Assembly (NCBI RefSeq): GCF_021917145.1
Contig: NW_025813837.1
Span: 1,552,193 to 1,616,192, forward strand
Direction of reading: 5' to 3'
DNA: 64,000 bases
Origin: Hypomesus transpacificus
Lineage: Eukaryota > Chordata > Actinopteri > Osmeriformes > Osmeridae
Shown here: positions 1-16,724 of the stretch, in pieces
Layout: each line of letters opens with the position of its first letter
Position numbering within the stretch: position 1 is the first letter of the stretch
Program-made: the position numbers and the translations under genes
Notes under the pieces: generated by a model
Databases searched by the model: none
Told to the model about the DNA's origin: nothing
What the model saw: the letters and a program-made list of their open reading frames with translations, nothing else

Positions 1-551
1 TAGGTACTGGGCGGGTCTGTCACACCGTCACGATGGGGACCCAGTCCAAACCTAACCCTCTGATGCAACAAGGAATCACTGGGTCCAGTTTCAATCTCAG
101 GTTAACATTCAAGTTTTTGCATCTTTTGGCAACACCAAGGTCCTGGGTTCGATTCTCGCTTGGGTCCTGTGGGTGCTGGGTGCTAACCTCCCCTGAGCAC
201 AGCGTGACGCTGGACCCCAAGCCCACACAACCACCAGCAGAGGTGATCCTGTCCAGTCAGCCTGTCTTTTAGCATTCTGACTCAGGTAAGTAGCTTCTCT
301 TCTTCAACTCTATACTAGTATAGACTATAACTAAGTCAACCTTATACTTAGTTTCTCAAACATATGTCTCATGTAGGCTTATTGTAAGGAAAACGTCTTT
401 AAAACTGTATGCTTGACACAATGCAAACCCTGGAGATGCCAATATAGGTTCAGCACCATGGACAGAGAACCGTTAGTTTAAATGCAGCAATTATGGGTAA
501 TGGGGTATTTCTGAAAATGGTATTAAAGGTATTGAAAGTAAGAGTTCTCAC
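1..551 (-). other. intron 1 of the neurofilament-like gene (partial)
   Basis: No further filament exon is recognisable here. The sequence is AT-moderate, lacks helix-coding blocks, and starts just after the gtgaga donor. I see no repeats or other genes in it. Confidence 0.5.
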
Positions 552-1302
552 CTTTGAACCATTCTTCAGCTTGCGTTGCGCTCTTTGTTGCGTGTCCGTC
601 CAGCTGCGCGCGAATCTCCCTCAGTGCGCTCGTGACGTCTGCTTTGAGAGTGTCTCGAACCTCGAAGTTCACCTGGGCGCCCTGGATTTGTGCGAGAAGT
701 TCCGCAATCTCCCCGTTGTGGTTCTTCTTCAGGAAGGCGGCCTCTTCTTGTAGTGTGCAAAGCTTCTTGTCCAGATCGAGCCGGGCATGACCGCACTCAT
801 CCACATACTTCTTCATTGCCCGCATTGTAGCCACCATCTCCTCGCGGGTGTGTGCCTCGTCCTCCAATTTAGCCTGCATGTTTTGGATGTCCTCTTCCAG
901 ATGCTCGTGCTCCAGCACCGCACAAGCTTTCTCTCCGGTCAGCTGCTGCACCAGACTCCTCAGGTCACCCAGCTCGCGATCGTAATGCTCTCCAACAGAC
1001 GCGCGTCCAGCCTGGTTCTGCCTCAGCTCTGCCGCTTCTGCCTCCAGGTTCCTGTTGTGCATCTCGAGGTTTCGCACCTTGTCAATGTAGCCCGCGAACC
1101 GGTCGTTTAGAGTCTGAAGAACCTCCTTTTCGTTCCTTCTCGACATGTCCCCGGTAAAGACATCCACGCTGTCTGTAGCGGTTGGCTGGCTGCTGACTGT
1201 ACGACGGCGCTGAGATTGGAAGCCAGAAGAGGAGAGGGAGGCTGGCCGAGCCTTGCGGTTTGACGCCGGGCCATAGTAGTTGTGGTCCACCGTAAAACTC
1301 AT
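552..1302 (-). CDS. nefm: neurofilament medium-like intermediate filament protein, first coding exon (partial gene)
   Basis: This exon encodes 250 residues of a type IV intermediate filament protein, a structural subunit of neuronal 10-nm filaments. The start is the ATG at 1302 (MSFTVDHNYY...), just downstream of a TATA box. An Arg/Ser-rich head (about residues 1-57) is followed by the helix-initiation motif LNDRFAGYIDKV (about 65-76), then the coil 1 heptads. The blocks HLEEDI, AELLAQIQ, SALREIRAQL and QAEEWFK match human NEFM better than NEFL or alpha-internexin, from memory. A donor (AAAG|gtgaga) follows AEEWFK and the frame stops nine codons later, so the remaining exons must lie left of position 1; bases 1-551 look like intron. 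Paralogue assignment (nefm a/b or another fish neuronal filament) is inferred. An in-frame upstream ATG at 1383 lies upstream of the TATA box and is unlikely to be used. Confidence 0.85.
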
Positions 1303-1354
1303 CTTGCTGGTCTGGAGGAGGAACAGTGAATGCAGCAGGAGGGGAGATGTTGAG

Positions 1355-1439
1355 CTTTTATAGGAGGGAGAGGAAAAACTCACTACTCAGCACTGAAATA
1401 CGCTTTCCTTAAAGAGACAGCAGTTTCAGCCTCACGTCA
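1355..1439 (-). promoter_or_regulatory. neurofilament-like gene core promoter (TATA box and CRE-like site)
   Basis: On the minus strand CTATAAAAG occupies 1355-1363, about 53-61 bp upstream of the ATG at 1302, predicting a short 5' leader starting near 1325-1330. A CRE-like octamer TGACGTGA (one mismatch from TGACGTCA) lies at 1432-1439, about 70 bp further upstream. The sites are visible in the sequence; their use is inferred. Confidence 0.6.
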
Positions 1440-2038
1440 CTGAGTCTCTCAACGCCAGTCATCGCAGACAAGCACAGGTAGCATGGAACAGACTGGGCGT
1501 ATTTGCTTACAATGCGAATGCTATGAATTTCCCTTTTTTGGAGCGGCCCACCACTTTCCAGGCAATGGTGTTCGAGCAATCCTGTTCCAGTCGGTCTATT
1601 TAAGTGAGGAAAGCTTCCCTTCTTGGCTTATTTTGTGGAAACAACTGAGGAAGGTGCGAAGTTCAGACGAGAACTGGGAACACTGTTAAAAAAAAAAAAA
1701 GTATTTTATTTGTATTTTAAATATTACCTACTGCAGCTTTAACAGGATTGACACATCTGAGAGAGGCTGGGGAAAGGCCATGTCTCAGTCTCAACCTCTC
1801 TTAACCTGAGATGGGCTGACATATTTAACAATAAATATCATGAGAGCTTGTGTGGTGTATGTGAGTGTGAGGGGGGGCAGAGGGAGAGATAGAAAGATGT
1901 TCTGCTGATTCACTGCTGCAGTGTGAGTTTGCTTATCCTCAGTTACACCTGGGACCCACACCTGGCCCTCTGACAGAACCGAAGCCCACACACACACACT
2001 TGGGGTTCACTCCTGGCCCATTGACGGAGGCTCATGAG

Positions 2039-2357
2039 CAGGGCTGGACTGGGACAAAAAAAATGGCCCTGACATTTTTGCTCAGACCGGCCCACCACAA
2101 TCCGTCGGACACCACCCACCAGTACACCAAAAGAGTTAAGAGATGTGATTGGGCCAGCCCAGTGTCAGTATGGAAAATGAACCAATGGGCCACTGTCCCT
2201 GCTTTATGGGCCGGTCGTTGGCCAATTTTTTTTTTTTTTTTTTAATAAATAAAAAATTATTTAAAGATTTATATATATATATAAAATATCATATCGGCCC
2301 AAAGTGCGTCGGCCCACCGGGCATTGCCCGGTATGCCAGTTTACCAGTCTAGGCCTG
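2039..2357. mobile_element. non-autonomous hAT-like element (319 bp)
   Basis: The left end reads CAGGGCTGGACTGG and the reverse complement of the right end reads CAGGCCTAGACTGG, an imperfect terminal inverted repeat starting with the CAGG typical of hAT elements. The flanks are CTCATGAG (2031-2038) and CTCATTAG (2358-2365), an 8-bp target-site duplication with one mismatch. It contains no transposase. Superfamily is inferred from duplication length and TIR. Confidence 0.75.
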
Positions 2358-3257
2358 CTCATTAGACACACACACACACACACACACTCTTATCAGTCAG
2401 CCATCATTTATGCTACCTTTCTCTGAGGAGGTAGATTCTGTCCCAACAGCACCTATTGATTACCACCTTCTCAATCGCTTACTTAACACACACACACACA
2501 CTGACACAGACACAAACACAGACATATGCTGAATTACACTCACAAAACACAAACAGACACACACCGACACACACACTCCTGGACACGGCAGTCGATTGGA
2601 GGGCATGCAGGTTCACATGCAGATCTGGAAGGAGGAGCCCAGTGGAGCAGAGAGGAGATGACTGGGCAGGGGTGGAGAAAAACATACTGCACGTATAACT
2701 AATATCAGGAATAGTGAGGTAACATATCCTACATGCTGTTTTTAGTTAGAGCACTACTTAGGAGCCAGTAGAACAACATTTTGTTCATAAGTGCACTCAG
2801 TCTGTATGGTTGAATGACAATAAAAACTATCTCTCTATGTCTGTCCAAGTCTATACTCAAAACAAAAGATCCTGTTCACTGTTATAAAATGTTAGTAGTG
2901 GCATAGGCATCTAAGAAAGCCCAATGTATTATTCACACTCTTCAGCGATTGTCTGGGAAACCAACCTGCAGTGGCGCTGTGTGAGTGACAGGTGGAGAGA
3001 TGCTTGGCCTCTGTCAGGATGACCCTGACTGTCCTTGAGAGAGAGAGATGGAGAGAGAGAAAGATGGAGAGAGAGAAAGATGGAGAGAGAGAAAGATGGA
3101 GAGAGAAAGAGTCCATTGTATCCATAGAAGAAAACTGCATTTATTCACTAGTCTCACCACTAAGTCTGGGATATTTGATACAGCAGCTGACAGACCAGCA
3201 GGCATGCCCAATAACCTGCTACCAGGCCCTTCATTTCCTCACAGGTACATCACGAAT

Positions 3258-3360
3258 ATACTGGCTAGAGCTCAGTGATAAAGCATTCGACTGCAGATCC
3301 AAATGTTGCAAGTTCAAATCCCCCTACGCTGTATGTGGCTTTGAATAAAAGTGTCAACTA
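3258..3360 (+). repeat. tRNA-derived SINE
   Basis: An A-box-like gctcagtgataaag and a B-box-like gcaagttcaaatccc lie about 30 bp apart, followed by the fish SINE tail tgaataaaagtgtcaactaa. It is diverged, and the body is not a functional tRNA. Confidence 0.75.
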
Positions 3361-3932
3361 ACTGAATACTTTTCCATTTATTTACCACACTACAGGTAAA
3401 TGGTTTCAACACTTAGACAGGAAGTGGGTGGGGGAGGAAAGGGTTATATTTAGATCTTAGGAGAGGAGACAGAGAAAAGAAAAGGGAAGCTCCCTTTGGG
3501 GTAAGAATGGAGGTGTGTGATAGAGAGAGGGAGAGGAGAAATGGAGAAGTGGAGGAGGGGGATTCACCTTGTAGGGGAACAGAGCTGTCCTGGCACACTC
3601 ATGGCTGACTCAGCTACATCACAATTAAGTCTGGACTTGCATTGCCTTGTACTGGACCATGCTGTGTGTTCGTGTGTGTGTTTGTGTGTGTGACAGCCAG
3701 GCTTGCTTTTAGGTAAATTGTGTTCAACTAGCGCCATCTAATGGACATTTAACATAGTTTATCGTAGTTGTAAACTAGTAAACTAGTTGGTCGTTAGGGG
3801 GAGCAATATATTCGTGCGTGTTACAGCAAAGAGAGGGAAAGTGAAAAATGTAAACAGTACCGAAGCTAAAGCTGTTTTTTTCACTTGTGGAAAACCGATA
3901 AGTGGTCTGTTTAATAGTGTCGCAAAGTCAGG

Positions 3933-6900
3933 ATGACTGCCGAAACACGTTTGTCGTTACTTGACACATGGATACAAGAAAATAACGACATAGTAAAAAA
4001 GTGGGAGGTGAGTTAGTTTGTTTCGTGTAAGAACGTGCTCGTTGTACAGTAAACTTGTTAGATATGTTACCCACGCACATATTTTCATTTATTTTCAGCA
4101 ACGTGACAGTGTTATTCAAGACAACATTCAGACTTTATTGAAACGATGTCATCTGGAAAGTCACAAGCTACTTCAGAAAATCCAAGGTCTTCTGCCAGCA
4201 CATGCAATCTATAACTGTCTTGTCCCGTTCAGCCTTTAACTGACTCTCACCACTAGATCTCTTCCCTTCTCTTCACTTCCCACTCCTACAGGTATCCCTG
4301 CAGTCTCAGACCATGTCCAGTTGGAGCTGACAGTTGTGTATAACTGCTGTGTTTTCTCCTTAAGTCAGTCACAACTCTCCGAGGCAGAGCAGGTCCTCAC
4401 ACAAGGCTTGAAGAGAGGTAAGGAGGCAATGCCTTTGTTATATAGAGATTATCTGGCGATGACTTGGCGTATGTCAAACCCATTACTTGTATTTATTTGT
4501 TGATGACATATTTAACTGCAACTATAGTCAAAGGATTCACTACTGTCACACAAATGATGCACCAAAGGCTCCATGACTCTGGGAGACCCTTTCAACCTCC
4601 TCCCCCTCTCTCTGAACCCCAGGTCTAGAGGTGTTGGGTTGGGATCCTCCTCCAGGTGCTGGCCTAGCACAGTTCTGGAGTTACGTTTCAGCCAAGCCTC
4701 CGGGAGGCTCAGCTGTAAGCTCCTGTCTCCAGCAGCTGCTCTGCTTCAGCTGGGCGCTCTGGCTAGCCACCTGCCAACTGGCAATCATACAAGACATGCA
4801 GGTGTGTGTGTGTGTGTGCATATGTCTGTTTGCTTATGTAGACTGGGATTACATCACCTGCCTGAAATGATTCCTCTCACTTAAGACAGACCCTATTTCC
4901 ATTGCTTGCAATATAACTTTTTATTCAACAGTGGAAAATACATAACTTACCTCACCTAGACACACCTCTGTTTGGGAAATTGGGTCAATATTTTGTTCAC
5001 ATACTTACTACTATACTTACTTAGAGATTAGGCTAAAGAACATAGTGTAACACATACCCTGGTTTTTCAGATGTAGAGTATAAGAGTAATGTGTACAAGC
5101 CAGATATCCCTGTTAAAACATTTGTATAGTTGAACAAAAATGAGTTTATCTGAGGTTGTTTGAATGCCTCCTGTACTGTAGGAGGCGCTGCTCTCTCTCT
5201 CCGAGGGTCTGGGAGATGAGGGGCTGGGTGAGAGGAGCAGTGCGGGGGCGTGGAGGGAGAAGAGCGCCCCTCCCAGGCCGCAGGTGGTCCTGGACCCCAG
5301 AGAGCTGAGGGACATCCTGCAAATCTGCACAGTCATTGCTCAAGGTCTGCACCAATCACAGCTCTCGCTCAAGGTCTTCACCAATCACAGGTCTGCACCA
5401 TATACAGTATATGGTCGGCGCTGATCAAAGACTGACACATGTTAGCTTGAGATGTGCCTTGATCTTGGGAGTTTTTCCTTGTCTCCTTTGAGGGTTGTAC
5501 ATGCTCTTCTATGGGCATCTGTGCAGTGCTCTGTGACATTGCTTGTAGAAAGGGCTGTACCAATAAAATGACTATTCTTGTCAATACACTAAACTGCCTG
5601 AATGAATAGTGGTCTTATCAGTAAGATAAGCCTTTTTTTTAAGGCCTCTTTATACAGTTCCTTTGATTCTGTGCATTGATGGATCATGTCATATCAAATC
5701 AGGTGCTGATTGGCTGGTGGAGGGCCTGTGTTCTGAGGCCCTGTGTGTTCTCCAGACTGGACCCTCTCTGCCAGCCCCCAGAGTCCAGCTGGCACACACA
5801 CACCTCCTGTCAGGCATCTGCCTTGCACGCACGGTACACACACACTCACACACAAACTGAAAAATATAAAACACACACCTCTTACTAAGCCCCATTGCTC
5901 ACAATTTGTTTGTTGTTGTTGTGCTTTCCAGTGTCACCTTCAGGTGTTTAGAGTGTGTGTTGTCTGTGTTTCCAGGGTCGTCCCCACAGTGCACTCCAGT
6001 GCTTTAGGAAGGCGATGGAGGTGGACTCCAGATGTGTATCTGCTCTGCACCAAAGCATTCTGGTCTATCAGCAGCTTGGAAACACTCAGGCAGAGATACA
6101 GGGTCTTCACCTGCTGCATTCAGTAAGTCACACACACAAACGCATGCACTCACCACTCATCCACACACACACATTGCAGGGGAGATACACAGAGCTTGTG
6201 TTTGCTTCCAGATGCTGGTGTTGCAACCAGCAGTTGAGTCTGGAAACCCTTTGCTCCGCCCTTCTTCTCTTCTTCACGGCCAATCCCTGAGCCTCCTGCT
6301 GGCTGTCCCCTCCCCCCTCGGCGTGCTACACAGTCTGGCGTTGAAAAACGTTCTCCATGGCAGGTAAAGGGGCCAACTAGCGGCCAATCATCAACAGTCT
6401 CACTGTCCTTCCTGTGAATAACCCTTCAGGAATTAAACAAATCAAGATCCCTTTTGTTGGCACCAAAATACCGATAGACCTGTGCACTTTTGATCCTTGA
6501 TGTTATGCTGTAGTGCTTCTCTGCACTATTTGTACGTCCCTTTGGATCAACACTGATTGAATCACGTAAACGTGGTGTGGTGTGCTTGCTGCTGGTATTA
6601 CAGGCTGTCAGAGGGAGCGGAGCTGTACTTGGACCTGCTGGCTGAACTCCAGTCTGGAGACCAACACACTGTGAGTCCATGCAAGCAGTTCCTTCACGTC
6701 ACGAATGACATACATATAGCTTAGTGGTTAGAGCACCTGACTGAGAGGTTTAGAGGTTGAAATCCCCCTTCTGTATTTTGCTTTGGATGAAAACGTCAGC
6801 TAAATGAACCCCCCCCCCCCCCAGTCTCAGGTGGGCGTAGCCGATGCCCTGCCCCTCCCAAGGTTACCCAAGATCTACTTGGAGGCTGGCTCCGCCCTCC

Positions 6901-8284
6901 TCGCTGCCAAGCGACCAGCCGACGCCCTGGCACTGTGTGATGAGGTCATCAACACCACTCTGGACCTGCTGCCCAATAAGAGGCTGAACCTGGAGGAGGA
7001 GGAGTTGGGGGATGGGGCTGAGGCCGGGTCTGGGGCCCTGGACCGGCTGGAGACAGTGCTCTGGGCTGGCTCTGCTCACCTCCTCCAAGCCCACTGCCAA
7101 GCCCACCTAAAGGACTGGAAACAGGCCGTGGAGCTGTACACCAGGTCAGAGGGGCTGGAGGATTGGAGCAGTGTTGCTGGGATATTCCTATGTCTCAGTC
7201 TTTGTATGGAACCTATGTGTACTAGCTTATTGAGTGTGTGTGTGTTTCGTTTCAGGTGCATCAACTTGGTTGTGAAGGTGTGTGTCCTCCAGAAAGGTGA
7301 GTTTTGGTGGTACCTTAGAGATGACACTCTACTTTGTGTGTGTGTGTGTTGTTGTACAGACACTGCATAGACAATGCAGTGCGTAAAACAAACCAGATAT
7401 TCTCTATTGAATGTTCTACGCATTGATATGCTGCAGACGGGACTCCGGTGCCCCCAGCTGCCGACCCAGCGCCCGGGCCCCACAGGGGGGGCCTGCTAGC
7501 CCTCCGCAGGCTGAAGGGACTGGCTCTGGCCGGCCGGGGCATCAGCTTCACCCAGAGAGACCAGCTGAGGGAAGCTCTGAGGGACCTTCAGCTGAGCCTG
7601 CAGGCATCTGCAGGTACACACCCCAGCTCTGCTGTGTTCTGGACCTAAAAACGTCATCGACGCATGCGGAAAGAAAAGGGCCTTTTGTTTAACTGTGCTT
7701 GGGCGAGGGTTTGTTCTTGGAAGTGAAGAGGTTGACTGATGATCACCTTTTGTAGGGTAGGGTAGGGGGTTTGGTGTCTTTGGTGTGGCAGAGTTGTGGG
7801 TTCCTGTGTTCCAGGGTGCATGCAGGCAGAGCTGTGGCTGGGGGAGGTGCTGTGGAGGCTGGGGAGGAGACAGGAAGCTACAGGCAGCTGGCAGAGGGCC
7901 TGGAGCTCCAGCAGGGAACCCCCATCAGAGTAAGTTCAACATTAACATGATACCCCTCACCTCACTTTTCTGATCACAGTTAGGTTATGTGATCTGGGAG
8001 GTAACGTGTTGTGCTTAAGGACCATGTAGCAAGTGCCTGCTGTAGAATAGATGAAAGCATCTGCTAAATCAACACATTACAATCACATTCTCACTGTCAA
8101 GCGTTAGGTTGAACCCCTGTCTAATCCTGACCCCTGCACCCTTACCCCACCTCTGCCTCCTCCATCCAGGGGCCTCCCTCTCTACCTTCAGGACCCCCAG
8201 AGTGGCCCCTCCCTGGACCCTGCAGACCTGCAGCAAAGGCTGGAGGAATTCACTCTATCTCTCCGCCCTGGAGGGGTCTCATAA
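3933..8284 (+). CDS. fancg: Fanconi anemia complementation group G protein (FANCG/XRCC9), complete
   Basis: FANCG is a TPR scaffold of the nuclear Fanconi core complex that monoubiquitinates FANCD2-FANCI in DNA crosslink repair. Exons: 3933-4007, 4099-4186, 4292-4417, 4623-4801, 5182-5344, 5703-5833, 5976-6122, 6212-6363, 6604-6670, 6825-7144, 7256-7296, 7437-7613, 7815-7929, 8170-8284. All phases close, giving 631 aa (human 622, also 14 exons). Anchors to the human protein are QLELTVVYN in exon 3, YQQLGNTQAEI in exon 7 (a TPR helix), the exon 10 block with KRPADALALCDEV, and the C-terminal GLPLYLQ...LEEF block. An in-frame TAG at 3915-3917 lies 15 nt before the ATG, fixing the start. The exon 2 donor is the weak gtcttc. 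vcp lies about 1 kb downstream on the same strand, as neighbours are in human 9p13. Confidence 0.95.
5440..5585 (+). repeat. dispersed teleost repeat (LINE-tail-like)
   Basis: Within fancg intron 5. The string gagtttttccttgtctcctt...gcttgtagaaagggctgtac followed by aataaaatgactatt resembles the 3' end of an abundant fish retroposon I remember from many genomes. No coding part is present. Family is not determined. Confidence 0.5.
6718..6812 (+). repeat. tRNA-derived SINE directly upstream of fancg exon 10
   Basis: It has an A box (ttagtggttagagcacctga), a B-box-like gaggttgaaatccc and the tail tttggatgaaaacgtcagct. Its end runs into the C-tract (about 6809-6822) that precedes the exon 10 acceptor AG at 6823-6824. 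Confidence 0.75.
8050..8076 (+). repeat. SINE tail fragment
   Basis: Only the 3' tail (gatgaaagcatctgctaaat) survives, inside fancg intron 13. Confidence 0.55.
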
Positions 8285-9292
8285 GAGCCAGGTGGTACCC
8301 TACCACCTACAGGACTGACCTAACAACCAGACTCTGGATCATGGATCAAATCCACCAATGTTTGTGAGAGCTTGGCACACCGATTGGAGAATGCCGGTCT
8401 ACAAAGTTTGGACCCAGAGTGAATATAGATTTATTTGGTGTCCCAAGCCCACTTAGGACTTGTTGAAAGCCAGAACCAGTCTGGAAGAAGAGATAAGAGG
8501 TGCCTGTAATCAGACTGAGGACTCGTTTGGGAGGTGTCGCTAGAATGCCCTCAGTCCTGTAAATTCTCTTGGCACCAATTCAAGTCCTGTTAATTCCACA
8601 CCATATCTTCTGTCTTTTTCCTGGATGTTGATGGAGATTTATGATGTATGTACGTCCTTATTTAAATTCTTTGAATTTTTTATTATTAGGGATTTGTGTG
8701 CCTTTCTGTGATGTAACTGTGCCAAATGTATGTTTTCTTCAGAGGATTTGTAACAGTAGTAAGACACAAGTTGAACTTTGATAACAGCTGTTTCAGCACG
8801 GCTGGTGCATAAATGAATTAATATTCTTATTTTAGAAGCAGGAATCAAATTAAGACGACCTAGAGCTTTCCAGTAAAAGTTAAAGGGACATCGAATCAAG
8901 ACGCGGTGGACTTCTATTGGTTGACGGAAGTCTGAGGACAGACACCTAGACCAATCCTAATAGCATTACCAAATACTCTATGGAGAATAATGGAACGAAT
9001 TGGAAACCAGTTCTGAGTTGTAGGACAGCCCACATATGTTATCTGACATCCAATTGGCTAAAACTGAACAAAGTTCAAGAACACGGGAAAATAAACATTT
9101 CTCTCATTGGGTACTCGCGTTTAGTAGGCGTATCCCTTTCCGCCATCCCTTCTGATGTGCTCCGGTCGGTCTGCTGTAGCTAGTCCAAGGAAAGAAACGG
9201 AAAAGAACGTTGTGAAGCAAATTAGCGACCGAGCTTCACAAATAGCGTGTTAGCTTATTTTTATTTATACGAACTATTTCTGGAGGAACACC
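8285..9292 (+). other. fancg 3' UTR and fancg-vcp spacer
   Basis: No additional gene. I see no canonical AATAAA for fancg in this stretch. The last about 150 bases before 9293 form the vcp 5' leader/promoter, which has no clear TATA box. Confidence 0.5.
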
Positions 9293-15805
<6,513 letters not shown>

Positions 15806-16201
15806 ACGAGACACAGCGCCCCACTGTGGCCTACACCGGGATCACACCTGTACAAAAACTCACCCGATTCCACCTTTTTAGGACTTTGTGCTTCTTTGTG
15901 TTTTTTCTTTTTTGTATGATTCCCCTCTGATGGAAAAAGCATGTAGCTGCTTGGTTTTTGCTCTGGTTTGGATGTGGGAGAAGGGGGGTAGAGGTGAAAT
16001 GCCATTGGCTGATAAGAACAGGGGCGGGGGGAGTGTTGGGCCTCATTCTGAATATATCACAACCCTATACATGAATGACTACAGATGGGATTCTATGGTA
16101 GATTATAAGAACAGAAAAGAGGAAAAAACAAACAAATTGCTAATAACTTCATTTTTTATGAACAGTAGCATATAATGTCTGACAAGTTTGAAAATGTTGA
16201 A

Positions 16202-16207
16202 AATAAA
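16202..16207 (+). terminator. vcp polyadenylation signal (AATAAA)
   Basis: AATAAA lies about 400 bp downstream of the vcp stop and is followed by AT-rich DNA. The position fits a short vcp 3' UTR. Confidence 0.7.
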
Positions 16208-16449
16208 ATCTCACTTAATTAAAATGTGATTATCTAGTATGGGTCTTCATTGTACTATAGTTAAAAGGTAAGTGGTGATTCTCATCTGTAATTAAACATT
16301 GTAAACACATGAGGACAGTACTGGACTGAAACAGTTCTCCTAGATCCACATGTTTAAAATATAGTGAACTCTGAATCAGAATCAGAGTATTAGCCATTTA
16401 GACAAATACATTTCAGGCCGTTTGCAACAGTGATTGAAAATACATTTAA

Positions 16450-16668
16450 CACTTGTGTTATTGTAGGGTCATTGTGACCCGTCGTGTTGCGACAACTTAA
16501 CCTAATACAAAAATAAAGTGAAGCATTTTCTTTTAACCGTCGGGCTGTCTCACACCCCCCACAGCGTGAAGGTTAAAATAAAATTATTTTGTTTTTGCAT
16601 TGGGTAAAGGGGTTGCAGGTTGTCGCAACACAACGATGGGTCGTTGTGACCAGAAGGCAGCATAAGGG
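16450..16668. mobile_element. piggyBac-like MITE (219 bp) with TTAA target site
   Basis: TTAA flanks both ends (16446-16449 and 16669-16672). The left end reads CACTTGTGTTATTGTAGGGT and the right end in reverse complement reads CCCTTATGCTGCCTTCTGGT. The similarity continues inward to the shared GTTGCGACAAC, giving imperfect inverted repeats of about 50 bp. It carries no ORF. It lies just downstream of the akr1a1 stop, probably in that gene's 3' UTR. Confidence 0.75.
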
Positions 16669-16724
16669 TTAAAATGCAAAGACAGTCTTCAGTGGGGTTG
16701 GGATTCTAATTTTGAGTCTTGAGA

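Larger units (their letters stand above)
1440..3932. other. intergenic spacer between the neurofilament-like gene and fancg
   Basis: No coding exon found. It holds a small hAT-like element (2039-2357), a T-run near 2226-2243, CA microsatellites (2368-2388, 2487-2580), a GAGA tract (3039-3110), a tRNA-derived SINE (3258-3360) and, at its right end, the fancg promoter region. Confidence 0.6.

Noticed and set aside
1303..1383. Upstream in-frame ATG of the neurofilament-like gene (81 bp earlier)
   Set aside because: It lies upstream of the TATA box, and the downstream MSF start is the family-typical N-terminus.
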